Below are positions 10,434-20,734 of a DNA stretch of 64,000 nucleotides, one piece after another. A program made the translations under genes and the position numbers. Origin of the DNA: Solenopsis invicta (lineage: Eukaryota; Arthropoda; Insecta; Hymenoptera; Formicidae). Under the pieces are notes generated by a model. That model did not search any database. It saw only the letters and a list, made by a program, of their open reading frames with translations, and had not been told where the DNA came from. How positions within the stretch are numbered: position 1 is the stretch's first letter; each line of letters starts with the position of its first letter. The DNA lies in NCBI RefSeq assembly GCF_016802725.1, contig NC_052679.1, positions 7,535,001 to 7,599,000 of the forward strand. The letters run 5' to 3'.

Positions 10434-10662
10434 CGCATCAGCATTACCATGTAACCTCCCTGCACGATGAATTACTTCAAAATCATACTGTTGAAGACGT
10501 TCCAGCCAACGCGCTAACTGACCGTCAAGCTCTTTAAACGATAATAACCACCGTAAAGAAATATGATCTGTTCTAATTAAAAACTTTTGTCCATAAAAGT
10601 AATGATGAAAATTTTTAAAAGAATCGATGATTGCTAAAAGTTCACGACGAGTAACACAATAA
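10434..10662 (-). pseudogene. Gypsy 1 RNase H middle part, frameshifted
   Basis: The RNase H frame from the upstream RT leaves its register at about 10660. Compared with element 2, this copy has four extra bases (an AATT duplication) after the codons for KSERN. The rest of RNase H then reads in the integrase frame, with CVTRREL, FLIRTDH and DALSRR blocks visible. This single event is probably what inactivates pol. Confidence 0.8.
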
Positions 10663-12222
10663 TTAATTCCTTTCCGACTTACTCAATACTCGACTATAAA
10701 AAGTGATTACCTTTTCCCCATCCTCTTGTTTCTGAGATAAAACTGCACCAATGCCATGATTGGAAGCATCTGTGTCAAGAATAAATTCTCCTGTTTCAGA
10801 GGGAAAAGATAAGATTTGCGAAGACATTAAGAACTGTTTAAGTTTAAGAAAAGCCGATTGACATTCCTCATTCCAAATAAATTTATTTTGATTTTCGGTC
10901 AAAATAAATAAAGGTTTAGCAACAATGGAGAATCCTTTAACAAACTTTCTGTAATAAGAACAAAAACCAAGAAAACTGCGTAACTGTTTTTTATTACGAG
11001 GTACAGGCCAATTCTGAATACATTCAACCTTCTCAGGATCAGTAGAAATTCCATTCTCCGTAATAACATGACCCAAGTACTTAACCTTTCTTCCGAAGAA
11101 AGAACATTTCTTAGGATTTAATTTTAAATTCGCTTTTCGAAAACGAAGAAAGACTTCCTTTAGATTAGCTAATGAACCTTCAAAAGTGTTACTGAAAATA
11201 ATCACGTCATCAAGATAAACTAAACACATTTTATTTATGATTTGATGAAGAACCTTTTCCATTAAACGCTCAAAAGTCGCCGGAGCATTGCATAAAACAA
11301 AAGGCATAACAGTAAATTGCCACAGCCCATTTCCAACTGAAAAAGCTGTCTTTTCTCTATCTTGAGAACGCAATTTTACTTGCCAATAACCACTCTGCAA
11401 GTCCAGGGTCGAAAACCAAGAACTTCCGGATAAACGATCGAAAAGACTATCAATCCTAGGTAAAGGAAAAGAATCTTTTTTTGTAATAGCATTTAATTTC
11501 CTATAATCCACACAAAATCTAAGAGTTCCGTCCTTTTTTTTAACTAAAACAGTAGGAGAAACCCAAGGATTATAAGACTCCTCAATAATTCCCTCGCGTT
11601 TCATCTCTTCTAAATTTTTTTCTACTTCATCACGCAAATGGAATGGGATTCGTCTAGGTGTCTGTTTAATGGTATCACTCTTTTCTAAGTTGATAGAATG
11701 TTCAACGATTGAACAATTTCCTGCAATTACCTCTTCCGAAAAGACATCCTGAAATTCCCTCAGAAATTCCGCAAAATGTTTTTTTTTAGAAGAATCTAAT
11801 TCAGAAGAATTTCTTTCGAAACAATCTAGAAGAAAAGCTGGAACGTTAAAATTACTGATTCGAGCACAAAAAGAATTTTTAAATTCTGGTAAAGTTTGTC
11901 CGAAACTTGAGACAAAAATTTCCCCGTAACCAGTTTCAATTAAAAAATCAGCTCCCAAAATACAATCATCCTTGATCTCTGCTACAAACATTGGAAATTC
12001 CAAAGAATGCTTTCCTAAAACAACTTTTACTTTGAGTTTAAAATCTACGGGAACTTCCTCCCTAGTAGGATACTTTAAATTGCAATCTCTAACGAAAATC
12101 TGTTGCTTATCTTTCTTAACAAACCTTCTACTAAGAATGGAAACATCAGAACCTGTATCTATCTTAAAAATATAAGGCTGATCATCCACGAAGCCGCGGA
12201 AACAAAAATTATTGTTTTGCAC
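10663..12222 (-). CDS. Gypsy 1 protease, reverse transcriptase and start of RNase H
   Basis: A 519-codon frame. The aspartic protease signature IDTGSD is at residues 21-26 and its second hydrophobic element ILGADFL about 70 residues on. Reverse transcriptase motifs follow: WVSPTVLVKKKDG, DYRKLNA, FSTLDLQSGYWQ, MPFVLCNAPATF and the catalytic YLDDVIIFS (about 11200-11220). RNase H begins at FILDTDASNHGIGAVLSQ. The usual MPFGLCNAP is MPFVLCNAP here, a Gly-to-Val change in a highly conserved motif that could impair activity. In element 2 the same site has Gly. The initiator Met is nominal, because Pol is expected as a fusion or frameshift product with Gag. Confidence 0.93.
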   Translation of the reverse strand: MQNNNFCFRGFVDDQPYIFKIDTGSDVSILSRRFVKKDKQQIFVRDCNLKYPTREEVPVDFKLKVKVVLGKHSLEFPMFVAEIKDDCILGADFLIETGYGEIFVSSFGQTLPEFKNSFCARISNFNVPAFLLDCFERNSSELDSSKKKHFAEFLREFQDVFSEEVIAGNCSIVEHSINLEKSDTIKQTPRRIPFHLRDEVEKNLEEMKREGIIEESYNPWVSPTVLVKKKDGTLRFCVDYRKLNAITKKDSFPLPRIDSLFDRLSGSSWFSTLDLQSGYWQVKLRSQDREKTAFSVGNGLWQFTVMPFVLCNAPATFERLMEKVLHQIINKMCLVYLDDVIIFSNTFEGSLANLKEVFLRFRKANLKLNPKKCSFFGRKVKYLGHVITENGISTDPEKVECIQNWPVPRNKKQLRSFLGFCSYYRKFVKGFSIVAKPLFILTENQNKFIWNEECQSAFLKLKQFLMSSQILSFPSETGEFILDTDASNHGIGAVLSQKQEDGEKVITFYSRVLSKSERN

Positions 12223-12306
12223 GCAAAGAGGCTTTACAGGAAAATTCTTTTTTTTTAACCTCTAATTTCTTCGCCGAGCTTTGCAAAATTTCTCTGCAAA
12301 ACTCGG

Positions 12307-13350
12307 CTATTCCAAGTTTCCCTCTTTCCCAGTAAGTGAGAGTGAAGGACATTCTGAACGAAAATGTCCCTTAGAATCACATTGCCAACATTCAACATCC
12401 TTCCGTGAAAATCCCACTTTTTCCTTGAAATTCCCATTTTCCGAGTATCTATTTTTAAAATCTTTTCTCCCTGTGTTTTTCCGCAAAAATTTTGATTTTT
12501 CCGAAAATTTAGAAAAACTATTTTCCCTTATAGCCTTAATGGCCATAGCCCTTTCTACCGCTGCACGCAGGGAAATCACTCCCTCCAATTGAAGGGTTTG
12601 TTTAACAAAACCGTCCGCAAGCGCAGCAACAAATTGTGAGCATGCGATTTTATCTCGTACTTCCGTAGAGCATTCCGGATAGACTAGACGAGACAGACGT
12701 TCAAGATCTGCTCCAAGAGTGGGAATATCTTTCCCTATACGTTGCTTTCTATTAGTAAATTGTGTATAAAAAGACTGAAACAAGTGACTTTCTCCGAAAC
12801 GCAATTCTAAGCGTGACTCTAATTCAGAAAATTGTAAATTCTCCAATTCCGGAATCCCGTCTAAAATTGAACGCGCTTTCCCTCTAAGACATGAAGCTAA
12901 AACCGCTACTTTGACGGTTTCAGTCCAATTATTTACTTGAGCGAGTTAACGGAATTGAGAAAGAAATTCGCGCAATGAAGAATTTCCATCATAAGTATCC
13001 GGCTTTAATTTAAAACCGATATTATTTTCTGAAGCAGAATTTAAATTGGTAAACGACTGGCCTTGTATTCGACGTAGTTGTTCATTAAGTTCGTCCTCAC
13101 GCTGCTGAAAGCGAAGACGCTCCTCCTTCATCGTACGAAGCTCCTCCAACGCAGCTCGCAACAACTCCGCGGAGCCCGGAGTCTCAGCATCTCCTGTTGA
13201 ACGCTCGATGTTATCTTCCGTCGTTTTCTCGACGAAATCTCCCGTAGAACGCACGTCGATCATTCGTCGACTCCCGGAGATTGTAAAATCGTTCCTGAGG
13301 AGCGCGTGCACATCCCCTTCCTCGGAGTATGCATGAAAGCCATAGTTCAA
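12307..13350 (-). pseudogene. Gypsy 1 gag with one in-frame stop
   Basis: Frames 13350-12946 and 12846-12307 are in the same register and are interrupted by a stop at about 12946-12948, at a place where element 2 has sense codons. The N-terminal half has a Glu/Arg-rich coiled-coil stretch (LRAALEELRTMKEERLRFQQRE). The capsid-like half contains GKARSILDG and LERLSRLVYPEC, and the C-terminus has one zinc knuckle C-x2-C-x4-H-x4-C (CWQCDSKGHFRSEC). Gag packages element RNA. The reading passes through UAG codons and an A-rich run before the protease frame, so how Gag-Pol was made is not clear. Confidence 0.88.
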
Positions 13351-13380
13351 AAATCGTTTAAAGCTCGTCTTGCTCGTCCT

Positions 13381-13398
13381 ATCCCGGACGAGCCCCCA
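13381..13398 (-). promoter_or_regulatory. Primer binding site, tRNA-Pro type
   Basis: On the minus strand the 18 bases read TGGGGGCTCGTCCGGGAT, four bases inside the LTR. This is the sequence complementary to the 3' end of tRNA-Pro, identical to the well-known murine leukaemia-type primer site. It marks this end as the 5' end of the element. Confidence 0.9.
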
Positions 13399-13402
13399 AA
13401 AA

Positions 13403-13616
13403 TGTTACGTCCGTCGGCTTCACAAACACTCTCGCGCGCTCTCACACAAGAGGCACTCGCGTGCGATAAATAATAAAGCAGAATCTTTGAAAAACTCCAA
13501 CGTTTATTCCACACGTCTGTCACCAAAACAAGGCTTCAGACCTCAACAACCCGAACATCGCCACTCATAGACAAAAGACGTTTATAACATAATACACGCC
13601 TATACCGGGCGTAACA
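13403..13616 (-). repeat. Gypsy 1 5' LTR
   Basis: Starts TGTTACGTCC next to the primer site and ends GGCGTAACA, giving the TG...CA boundaries of an LTR, 214 bp. It resembles the solo LTRs at 25972-26217 and 37227-37434. The bases after it are ATAT, the motif duplicated at other LTR insertions in this window. Confidence 0.85.
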
Positions 13617-14493
13617 ATATTATAGCGTATAATAGAGACGGAGTACAGCCAAACACGAAGAAAATATAAGTCAAAGCAAGAAAAGAACGAAAAAGACGAA
13701 GAGTTGGCGAAAACGAATAGGCAGAACGCGAGAATTCTCTTAAATCTTATAACAATTACGCTAACGGTGCGAACCACGGCGGCTGGTCCCGCGCGGAACA
13801 CGACAGCCAATCACGCGCGTTCTGAACAGCGCGGCGAGAACACACTGGGATGGGTTAATATCTACACTGTAATTTCGCGTTACTTGTAGGTATTGTTTAT
13901 TTTTTCAATCACAAGTTTATAATTGTTATTGTTTGTGATTGTTATTGTGTATGAGACGTAATTTTAATTATGTTTGAGATTTTCGTCTCAATCGGCACTG
14001 GCACTCGGTACGGCGGTCGATCATCTTGTTTAAGGGTACAACCACCCTGAATCGACGCGGACGCGTTGGCTTCAACTTTGCTTAGGGGGTGTGATCACCC
14101 TGAGTCGAGCATAGTTATATTTTGTGATCGTGACCTTGCCTAGGTGCAGCTGTCTACGGGAATGTTTAGAACGACTGCCCTGAGTCACGACTTATGATGA
14201 CAATTGTGTAAGGCTCGAACACTACCGCAAACTTTAACGGAATAAGAGAGGAAAGGCTTTACGCCTACCTCATTCATAGTTTTCGGCTTTCTGAACTTGT
14301 GTTTCTATTGGTCTCGATATTTTAAATTTTCTAATCACAACCTACAGATATCACATTTAGAAATTACTTTTATTAAGCGTATACAATTATCACATATTAA
14401 ACTAGATCCAGAACGAACGAACAGAAACACAACAATCTCCGATCGTCAAACAACGCGGCTCCGTTCACGCGCCGGACCTCCAATACCGAGCGT

Positions 14494-14498
<5 letters not shown>
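13617..14498. other. Unassigned GC-mixed region
   Basis: No coding frame resembling a known protein was found. Three copies of a 'ccctga(a/g)tc' motif, each preceded by a short inverted match (around 14040-14062, 14085-14107 and 14165-14190), suggest a decayed repeat. The segment ends 'gagcgtaaca', similar to the ends of the LTRs in this window, so part of it could be a diverged LTR. Confidence 0.4.

Positions 14499-14541
<43 letters not shown>
14499..14541. repeat. AT microsatellite
   Basis: About 20 AT dinucleotides. The following 14542-15140 is AT-rich with no recognisable feature beyond a short CT tract near 14855. Confidence 0.95.
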
Positions 14542-14544
<3 letters not shown>

Positions 14545-15144
14545 ACAGGATGTTAAAGAAAAATAAAATAAAGTAAAAACAGGAGTGACGGGAATGTAAG
14601 TAGTTTAATAGTGAATGAACATTTAACAACTAAATAAAATCTCTCAGTTCGCTTAATAGTCGTTCACGATCGAATCTCTTTTTTTTACCTGATATGTACG
14701 TGCGTCCATTCGCAGACGTCACATTCACGCGCTTTGAATACAATTGATTATGTGTTTTATGACGCTATCATAAAACAACACATGTTTCGAACAATAGCAA
14801 TCTTTCGTCAAACGGCGCTTTTCTTCTACTTGACGATACATGTTCTTTGCTCTCGCTCTTTCTCTCTCTCTAACTAACTTAAATGAATTACAATCTATTT
14901 GAATATTCTACATAAGTAACATATTGAATGAGAAATACGAAATTAATTGCTATTTAGTAAAGGCAAATATATAGATCACATGTAATTAAAATTACATTAT
15001 TTACTGTACAAACTAGATTATTTTATGTATATTTACTCTTAAAACAAGTCTTTGCGTGCTTGTTGGTTATCGTAGCACAAACTTTTGTTAAAATCTAATA
15101 TGTTATAATCTAAGGTTCTTATCCATTCATTAAATTGGTTGAAC

Positions 15145-15300
15145 AGGGTGTCCACTACCTGGAAAAACCTGTAAAGTCATGGAAAGTCATGGATTTCACA
15201 TTATGTCCCCTGGAATCCTGGATTTTCCTGGAAATTTGATCATTAGTCTTGGAATTTTTTGAAGTTTTACTTCTAAAATTTTATATCTTTTTGACAAAAT
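15145..15300 (+). repeat. Interspersed repeat beginning CAGGGTGTCC
   Basis: Starts 'cagggtgtccactacctgg' and continues with several 'tggaaa' / 'catgga' short repeats. A diverged copy starts at about 56918 ('cagggtatccactactt'), and the same first bases stop at the assembly gap at 8280. A shared sharp start suggests a transposon family, but no matching right end was seen. Confidence 0.6.
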
Positions 15301-15449
15301 AATTTCTTACATTTTTTAAATTTAGTTTATTGAAATCACAAATATTACGTTATATACGTCTTTCAAATTTGCGCACTTTTTATATACCATAGAGCATGCG
15401 CATCTTGTCATGGCGCATCTTCATATCGTTATATGTACCTTATCTAAGT

Positions 15450-16497
15450 TAGGGAAAGATAGAGTATGGATGTTGGCGTATGCGGACTATTTAGTATTAC
15501 TAGCGAAAAATAGGGAGGCTATGGGTGACATGATGGGAACTTTAGGAGGGTTTTAAAGAGAGAGGAATTTAAAGCTGAATACAGATAAATCGAAAATGAT
15601 GTGTTCAATAAAGGTGGAAGGGAAAAGAAAAGGAAATGGGAATGGGGAAAGAAAGAAATCGAAGAGGTGCAAACATTCAAATATCTTGGTTTCAATTTTA
15701 ATAGGAGAGTATATTATGATCATCATATAAAGGATTTAAGGAGAAAAGGAAGATTGGCAGTTAATATGGTATGGGGATTAGGAGAAAGGATCTGTAGGGA
15801 GGATTTTATAAGGAGATGGATGTTGTTTAAGTATTTGGTGGAGAGTGTAATGTTCTATGGGGTGGAATTATGGGGTGGGAGGAAAGAAAGGAATTAGAGA
15901 AGATTTCACTAGATTATATAAGATGGATGTTCAAAATAGATTTCTGTACACCAAGATATTTGATTACGCGAGAATTAGGGTTGGACAAGCGAAAAGTAGA
16001 ATGGGGTATTAGAGCGAGAAGATATGAAGAAAAGATTGAAGAGATGGGAGAGGAGAGATGGGTAAAAGTGTGCTGGTTAGAAAAAAAGAAGGATGGATGG
16101 AAAGATTTATATGGAAGAGAGAGGGAAAAATATTGTTATACTCGACGATACGAACACACACTTCACTCGCGTTAGGACACTCGAACGCGCGACACGAAAT
16201 GAATTAACACTCTTTACAAAAGAACTCAAGCTTTAATCCTGGAACTTTTTATAATAATATTGTAGTGTAATTATACGGAATAATTCTTGACGGCTCCGCG
16301 TCCTGAACACCAAAACAAAAGCCGGCCGCGCTTCTTCTGTCTGATCGATAGATCTTCCTTCGGCCAACTTCTCAAGTTCGGCCGAACGGGCACAACAATA
16401 TTATAATAGAAATGGCTGGGGGGTTGTAGCGATAGATGGTATGCCAGGGATAGAGAAGGATTTAATTAAGGAACTAAGGGAAAGAGAGAAGTATTAA
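15450..16497 (+). pseudogene. LINE reverse-transcriptase 3' fragment, split by an LTR
   Basis: Begins in the palm with a YADY version of the catalytic YADD (about 15480), has a stop near 15556, then reads TFKYLGFNFN, MFYGVELWG and IRWMFKIDFCTPRY in overlapping frames 15601-15897 and 15870-16175. These match the order in the LINE at 4899-5600. The frame runs into the LTR at 16134; skipping the LTR and one ATAT copy, it continues to a TAA at 16495. It is a second, 5'-truncated member of the same broad purine-rich LINE type. Confidence 0.85.
16134..16397. repeat. Solo LTR of the gypsy 2 family
   Basis: 264 bp from TGTTATACTCG to GGGCACAACA, closely resembling the LTRs at 19896-20146 and 24917-25177 ('gccggccgcgcttcttctgt', 'cttctcaag', 'cgaacgggcacaaca'). 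It is flanked on both sides by ATAT (16130-16133 and 16398-16401). No internal element sequence is present, so it probably arose by LTR-LTR recombination. It sits inside the LINE coding region. Confidence 0.9.
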
Positions 16498-17160
16498 TCG
16501 AGGTTAAATCAATATAATCTATTCTCTTTTAAGAACAGATAACTTAGTGCCCATGGACAGAGCAAAAAGTAACTTCAAAGTTGGAGATAACCATATTATA
16601 TAATGAGTAAACGTCTTTTTATTATATAAGGAATATCAAAAGTCTTTATGACTTGTATATGTATGCACACATATAACCTTCTAATCTAACATTGATTGGA
16701 ATTGTTAATCAAACTTTAATCACTGAAACTATTCTCGAAAAGAATAGGATACATCTTTTTGTATATCTGGGATAAGTTATAATGAAATTAATTTTGTTTT
16801 TGCTTAAGAGCAAATAAATAATAAGAAATTTAAATTTTGCGTTTCTCGTGCAATAAATACATCTTTTACACTTTGTATTGTATGTGTAACATAGGAAACA
16901 TATCTTGAAAATAACTAACTTTAAATGCAATTACAGTGCTGCCATTCAATTGTCGGATCAAAAAAGTGAATCTGACTTGTCTTTTGACAAAAAGCGATAA
17001 AATGTAATCTTTCAATTAGGAAAATTGTAACATTTTTAAATCAAACTCTTAAAATAATTAGAACCAATGAAGCAAAAACATAATTACTCTTATTGTTTTC
17101 AAGTTCATTTTTGGATAACCTAGAATCCTAAATAGACAAATAGATGTGTCCTATGATAGC
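16498..17160. other. AT-rich region without recognised features
   Basis: Includes the LINE 3' flank. Open frames are short and low-complexity. Nothing on either strand resembles a known protein or RNA. Confidence 0.5.
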
Positions 17161-17342
17161 ACCCATTGATCGAAGATTAACCTTGGCCGTGGACCAATGT
17201 GGACTCTATCCTCTTTAGAGAACAGTCTTTGCACCCATTGATTAAAGCTGGATCAAGAGCGTCAATAAACGCAGACTCTGTTCTTGAAAGAAGACAGTCC
17301 CCACACCCATTGATCGAAGATTAACCTTGGCCGTAGACCAAT
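17161..17342 (+). repeat. 72-bp tandem repeat, 2.5 copies
   Basis: 'acccattgat' begins copies at exactly 17161, 17233 and 17305. Copies 1 and 3 share a further 28 bases ('cgaagattaaccttggccgt' and onward) almost unchanged, while copy 2 is diverged, hinting at an alternating two-type array. Confidence 0.8.
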
Positions 17343-17378
17343 AATAAAAAAAATTTTTTTTTAATGATTTAAAATGAA

Positions 17379-17610
17379 CTACAGATACCCTTGTCTTTTA
17401 TAATTTACTCGATTAGCGCACTGTGCGCTGCATTTACATACTTCCGAACACTTTTGTCCACCCCGTTTACATTCACTTAATCGCGTATGGCATTTTTTCT
17501 TGCATCTACAACTTCTTTTACTTAATTTTACACCATTCAATCGATTTTTTATGTCCTCCAACTCATCACTTAAGTTCTGCAGTAGAGTGGCACAGCAAAG
17601 TCAGTGTTTC
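17379..17610 (-). pseudogene. Cys-rich (CXC-like) fragment, possibly KIF4-type kinesin tail
   Basis: The minus-strand frame ends in a stop at 17379 and reads upstream beyond the nominal Met at 17561 into a short coiled coil (LQNLSDELEDIKNRLNG). It then has eight cysteines in the pattern C-x-C-x3-C-x6-C-x6-C-x3-C-x-C-x3-C followed by x-N. This is like the CXC/Cys-rich tail of chromosome-associated kinesin KIF4, but short Cys-rich domains of this sort also occur in insect transposon proteins. No other kinesin sequence is nearby, so it is a fragment. Confidence 0.35.
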
Positions 17611-17733
17611 TTCGTCAAACGCACAAACACAAATGAGCACGCAATAATAATTGATATGTATCAGAGGGGTCACAACCTGTCTAAGATCGCCGAGTAGGCA
17701 TGGTCGAGAAAGTCCGTGTCTGTTAATGTAAAT

Positions 17734-18609
17734 TCATACTCTTTCTCTGAGATTTAATATGTAGCATCTCTGAAGTGAGCCATTTGAAAATATTCTTTTT
17801 AACATCAAGAACTTGAACATTGTCCCAATCAAAATCATGACCACGATGCAATCTATGGTCAGTAATAACAGATTTAGTTGTCGTGTTTCTACGAATATGT
17901 TAGCAGTGTTCTGAGATTCCCGTGTTTGTCTCCCCGTCTGGCCCACATAGGAAGCATCGCAGTCATTGCACAATATTTTATAAACGACGTTCTTTTTGGA
18001 AGAATTCTGGAGAGGATCCTTATGGACTTTGATAAAAGTACCGAGTTTGTTGAAACTGTAAAATGCCAATCCAGAGTCAGTATTATTTGTGATGCCCCTG
18101 AATTTGTTAGACACTGAATCAATAAAGGGGATCTTAAATCAATTTTTTGTTTGTTCAGATTCAGCATTATTAGTGAAATTATCCTGTTGGGTATTTCGAT
18201 TATGGATCAGACTTTTTAATCTTGTTTTTATAGTTTGAAAAATAAAATCTAACGCGTAGTCATAACTCAAAAGAATGTTCACGACTGACTCTAGATTTTT
18301 TTAGTGAAATTCAGGATGCGACAAAAAGAAGGCTCTGTCAACCATGTCCATGATAACACCTCTCTTTTGTGAGAGCGGATGCTGAGACAAAAAATTTAGA
18401 TATTTTTCTGAAAATGTAGGTTTGTGAAACCAGTCAAATTTAGTTTTATTATCAGAAATTAAAATCGTAGTGTCTAAAAAATTAATTTTAGACTTCACCG
18501 CCGACCTCAATAGCTCATTTTAATCTTGGATGAATTGCGTTGAAATTATTCAACGTATCAATGTACGGTGGTGGAACCGCTGTGACAATGTCGTCTACGT
18601 ATCGGTAAT
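17734..18609 (-). mobile_element. Penelope-like retroelement, 5'-truncated
   Basis: On the minus strand the RT catalytic box YRYVDDIVTAVP (about 18580-18608) is followed, after a frameshift, by INFLDTTI and FDWFHKPTFSEKYLNFLSQHP (frame 18510-18301) and then by KNVVYKILCNDCDASYVGQTGRQ (around 17960). The last segment is the start of the GIY-YIG endonuclease, with VVY and YVG in place of GIY and YIG. RT plus GIY-YIG is diagnostic of Penelope-like elements. The upstream RT is missing beyond 18609. Frame changes at about 18500, 18300 and 17930 make it inactive. Confidence 0.9.
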
Positions 18610-19259
18610 AAAAGCTATGCGTTGCTCCGCGTCGTTGTCACGTTGTGCGGTAGGTGCCGCTTGTCTACTCAGCGGTCGGCGGGGCGAACGGGATGTTTTG
18701 AAATTTTTCTCGGCGTTGACGCTCCAAGTTCGAATTATGTTTCCTTCTGCGGTCGTCGGGCTGGCCAGGCCTTCGACGGCGTTCTCACGGGATGATGGCT
18801 CAGCGGCCTGCAGTCCGCTGGTCCTGTCTGGAGGTTCCTCCGGCAAGATTCGCTAGAATAAAGGATGACGTTAATATCTGTGGCGTTTGGGAAAATAGGC
18901 GATAGTAATAAATAGGCGGAACCGCGACTTAGCTTTCCGGCGCGGATTCGGCGGTGGTGCGACTTCCGTCGTCCCTTCGGCTTCCTCGTCGACGTCTCCG
19001 CTTGGATCCTTGTCGAGCACACACAATTAATACTGCCGTCCGCTTGGGTTTGGCTGATTCCGAGATGTCCTAGCGCTCCCAATAAAGTATACGGTACATT
19101 ACAAAAAAAACATGCGGGCAATTAAAATTTAAGAGTGGTAAGACGCGGGGGCATTTGCGTCTCCTTCTTCCTCTCGGGGAGAGAGAGAGGCGCAACCATG
19201 GTGGAAGTAGACATGGTGTGCGCGAAACTCGCAAACCACGCCCTTTTTTTGCATCAAGA
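18610..19259. other. GC-richer unassigned region with a shared 28-base word
   Basis: Minus-strand frames 18846-18595 and 19121-18735 are open but match nothing I recognise. 19196-19223 is the exact reverse complement of 25837-25864. The two copies flank the gypsy 2 element at unequal distances. Confidence 0.4.
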
Positions 19260-19593
19260 GACCATAAGTCCCCAAGTCTGCCAACTACGAAAAACTAAAT
19301 GTTTGATGATATCATGTTACTACAACTGTTTTGATTGCATCTTTATCACACCCTGCTATATGTTCGTGGCATCCTTTTCTCTGATACCTGATACATATCA
19401 TTATGTCTCTGAAGGGTACCAAATAATGTATCCCTCTGATGAATTAATTCATATTAGTAAAATTGTTGAAAAATGCTTTATAAATTTTCATGGTGACTGC
19501 TTTTCTCAAGAAAATTATGTAATACACATAATAATTACACTTGTTAAAGAAAATACCGAATACTATCAATGCATTCTCGATGAAATATTATAA
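19260..19593 (+). pseudogene. Possible P-element/THAP9-like transposase C-terminus
   Basis: The open frame ending at 19593 has a C-terminal half whose segment EGYQIMYPSDELIHISKIVEKCF resembles the 'yPSe.....i...vEkcf' stretch near the end of P-element and THAP9-type transposases. The upstream part is unrecognisable and no DDE residues or THAP domain are visible. It is a fragment at best. Confidence 0.3.
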
Positions 19594-19679
19594 TTAATGT
19601 TTGGTACGAACTCGTACTTATATACGAGTAGAAAAATAAATAAAAAATATGTTCAAAAAGATAGTAGATTAATGTTAAC

Positions 19680-19780
19680 GTTACGGCTGAAGAAGGTCAA
19701 GTAAGATCGAAACGTTTCGTAATCGCAATCTTTTTAGATTTTAATAAATTAATTAAATTAACAACCGTCTTGCTCGTTTA
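19680..19780. other. Penelope-like 3' end signature
   Basis: The words 'ctgaagaaggtcaagtaaga' and 'gatcgaaacgttt' are typical of the ends of Penelope-like and some other retroelements, where they lie beside the coding region. A related 'taagatcgaaacgttt' occurs at 45244. No coding sequence is attached. Confidence 0.35.
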
Positions 19781-19895
19781 CGGCCTATAATTAATCTGTG
19801 ATTTATAACACGAGCGCGAAACCATTGGTTTAAATATATCAGAGTTTTTTTCATATAAATGAAAGTCTTTTGTTATTATCTTTTTCTTTTAATAT

Positions 19896-20146
19896 TGTTA
19901 TGCCCGATGAGATGAGCACACAAAAAAAACACTCGCACGAGCACACAGCACGAAATAACTACTCCCTTTTTTGTACAAAAGAACACTGACTTTATTTAAG
20001 TAATTATATACAATTTACTGAAAGCGGAATTATCCAAATGTCGCTTGACAGCTACGCGTCCAGAACAGAACAAAAGCCGGCCGCGCTTCTTCTGTCTGAT
20101 CGATAGATCTTCCTTTGGCCAGCTTCTCAAGCTCGGTCGAACAACA
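19896..20146 (-). repeat. Gypsy 2 3' LTR
   Basis: 251 bp, TGTTATGCCC to GAACAACA. It lacks the 'cgggc' just before the end that the right LTR has, and differs by scattered substitutions and small indels. Confidence 0.9.
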
Positions 20147-20160
20147 CTGCCTCCCTTTTT
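20147..20160 (-). promoter_or_regulatory. Polypurine tract
   Basis: On the minus strand AAAAAGGGAGGCAG lies immediately before the 3' LTR. A similar C-rich plus-strand tract follows the related LTR at 32709. It would prime plus-strand DNA synthesis. Confidence 0.7.
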
Positions 20161-20473
20161 AAAAGCTTGTCGTCCCGATAAGCATGAAGTCTTCTTATAT
20201 TTCCGGACCTTCTGTCGTCTCCAGGACCCATTTAAGCGTTACTGCTCTCCTTCTTGAGCTGCTGCTTCAAGATTCCGAGCCACTCTTCCTTGGATCCAAA
20301 CAACATCTTGGAACTCTTAATCACAGAAGAAATCCTCCTTTCTCGAAGAACAACCTCTTCAGAGAAATTCTCTCCGAAAAATTCTTCTGAGGAATCTTCT
20401 TTCTTCAAAAAAACTTCGAGCAAGGTGGGGGTATCTACCGTGGACCCAACGTCTCGAAAGACTCACCAAGATC

Positions 20474-20536
20474 CTGCCTCGGCATTTGCCCAGTCCCACA
20501 GGGAAAACCACGGCTCAAAAACCTGGGGCGAGGCAG
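20474..20536 (-). other. 3' UTR stem shared with gypsy 1
   Basis: 'ctgcctcg' (20474-20481) pairs perfectly with 'cgaggcag' (20529-20536). The position relative to the pol stop, the enclosed 'ggcatttgccc' and the 'gggaaaacc' block match element 1. The rest of 20161-20734 is untranslated 3' region. Confidence 0.6.
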
Positions 20537-20734
20537 TCTTCTTTTTTATTTAAACAACCAGAAGACTTGTCCTTATAATTTCAGTTCATCCTCAAACACC
20601 CAAAAAGAAGCGGCTCCCAGCAATCGTCTGAACAGGACTCTTTGCCTTAAAAAAAAAAAAAAATACACGCGAGAAAACAATTTTATAAAATAAGGAATTT
20701 AAGTAAGCTCAGAGTATTTTTCTCTAAAGAAAAT

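Larger units (their letters stand above)
8640..13616 (-). mobile_element. Ty3/gypsy LTR retrotransposon 1 (one LTR seen)
   Basis: Minus-strand order is LTR, tRNA-Pro-type primer site, gag with a CCHC knuckle, protease, reverse transcriptase, RNase H, integrase and a 3' UTR. RNase H before integrase is the Ty3/gypsy order. Damage is light: one in-frame stop in gag, a 4-base duplication in RNase H and uncertain frames at the gag-pol junction. The 3' LTR expected left of 8640 is not visible, either lost or near the assembly gap at 8281. No env-like frame is present. Confidence 0.92.

Noticed and set aside
17161..17342. CRISPR-like array
   Set aside because: The whole unit repeats, not just a short direct repeat with unique spacers, and this is a eukaryotic genome.
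18595..19121. Host gene on the minus strand
   Set aside because: The open frames overlap out of phase, lack splice signals and match no known family. Composition alone is not enough.
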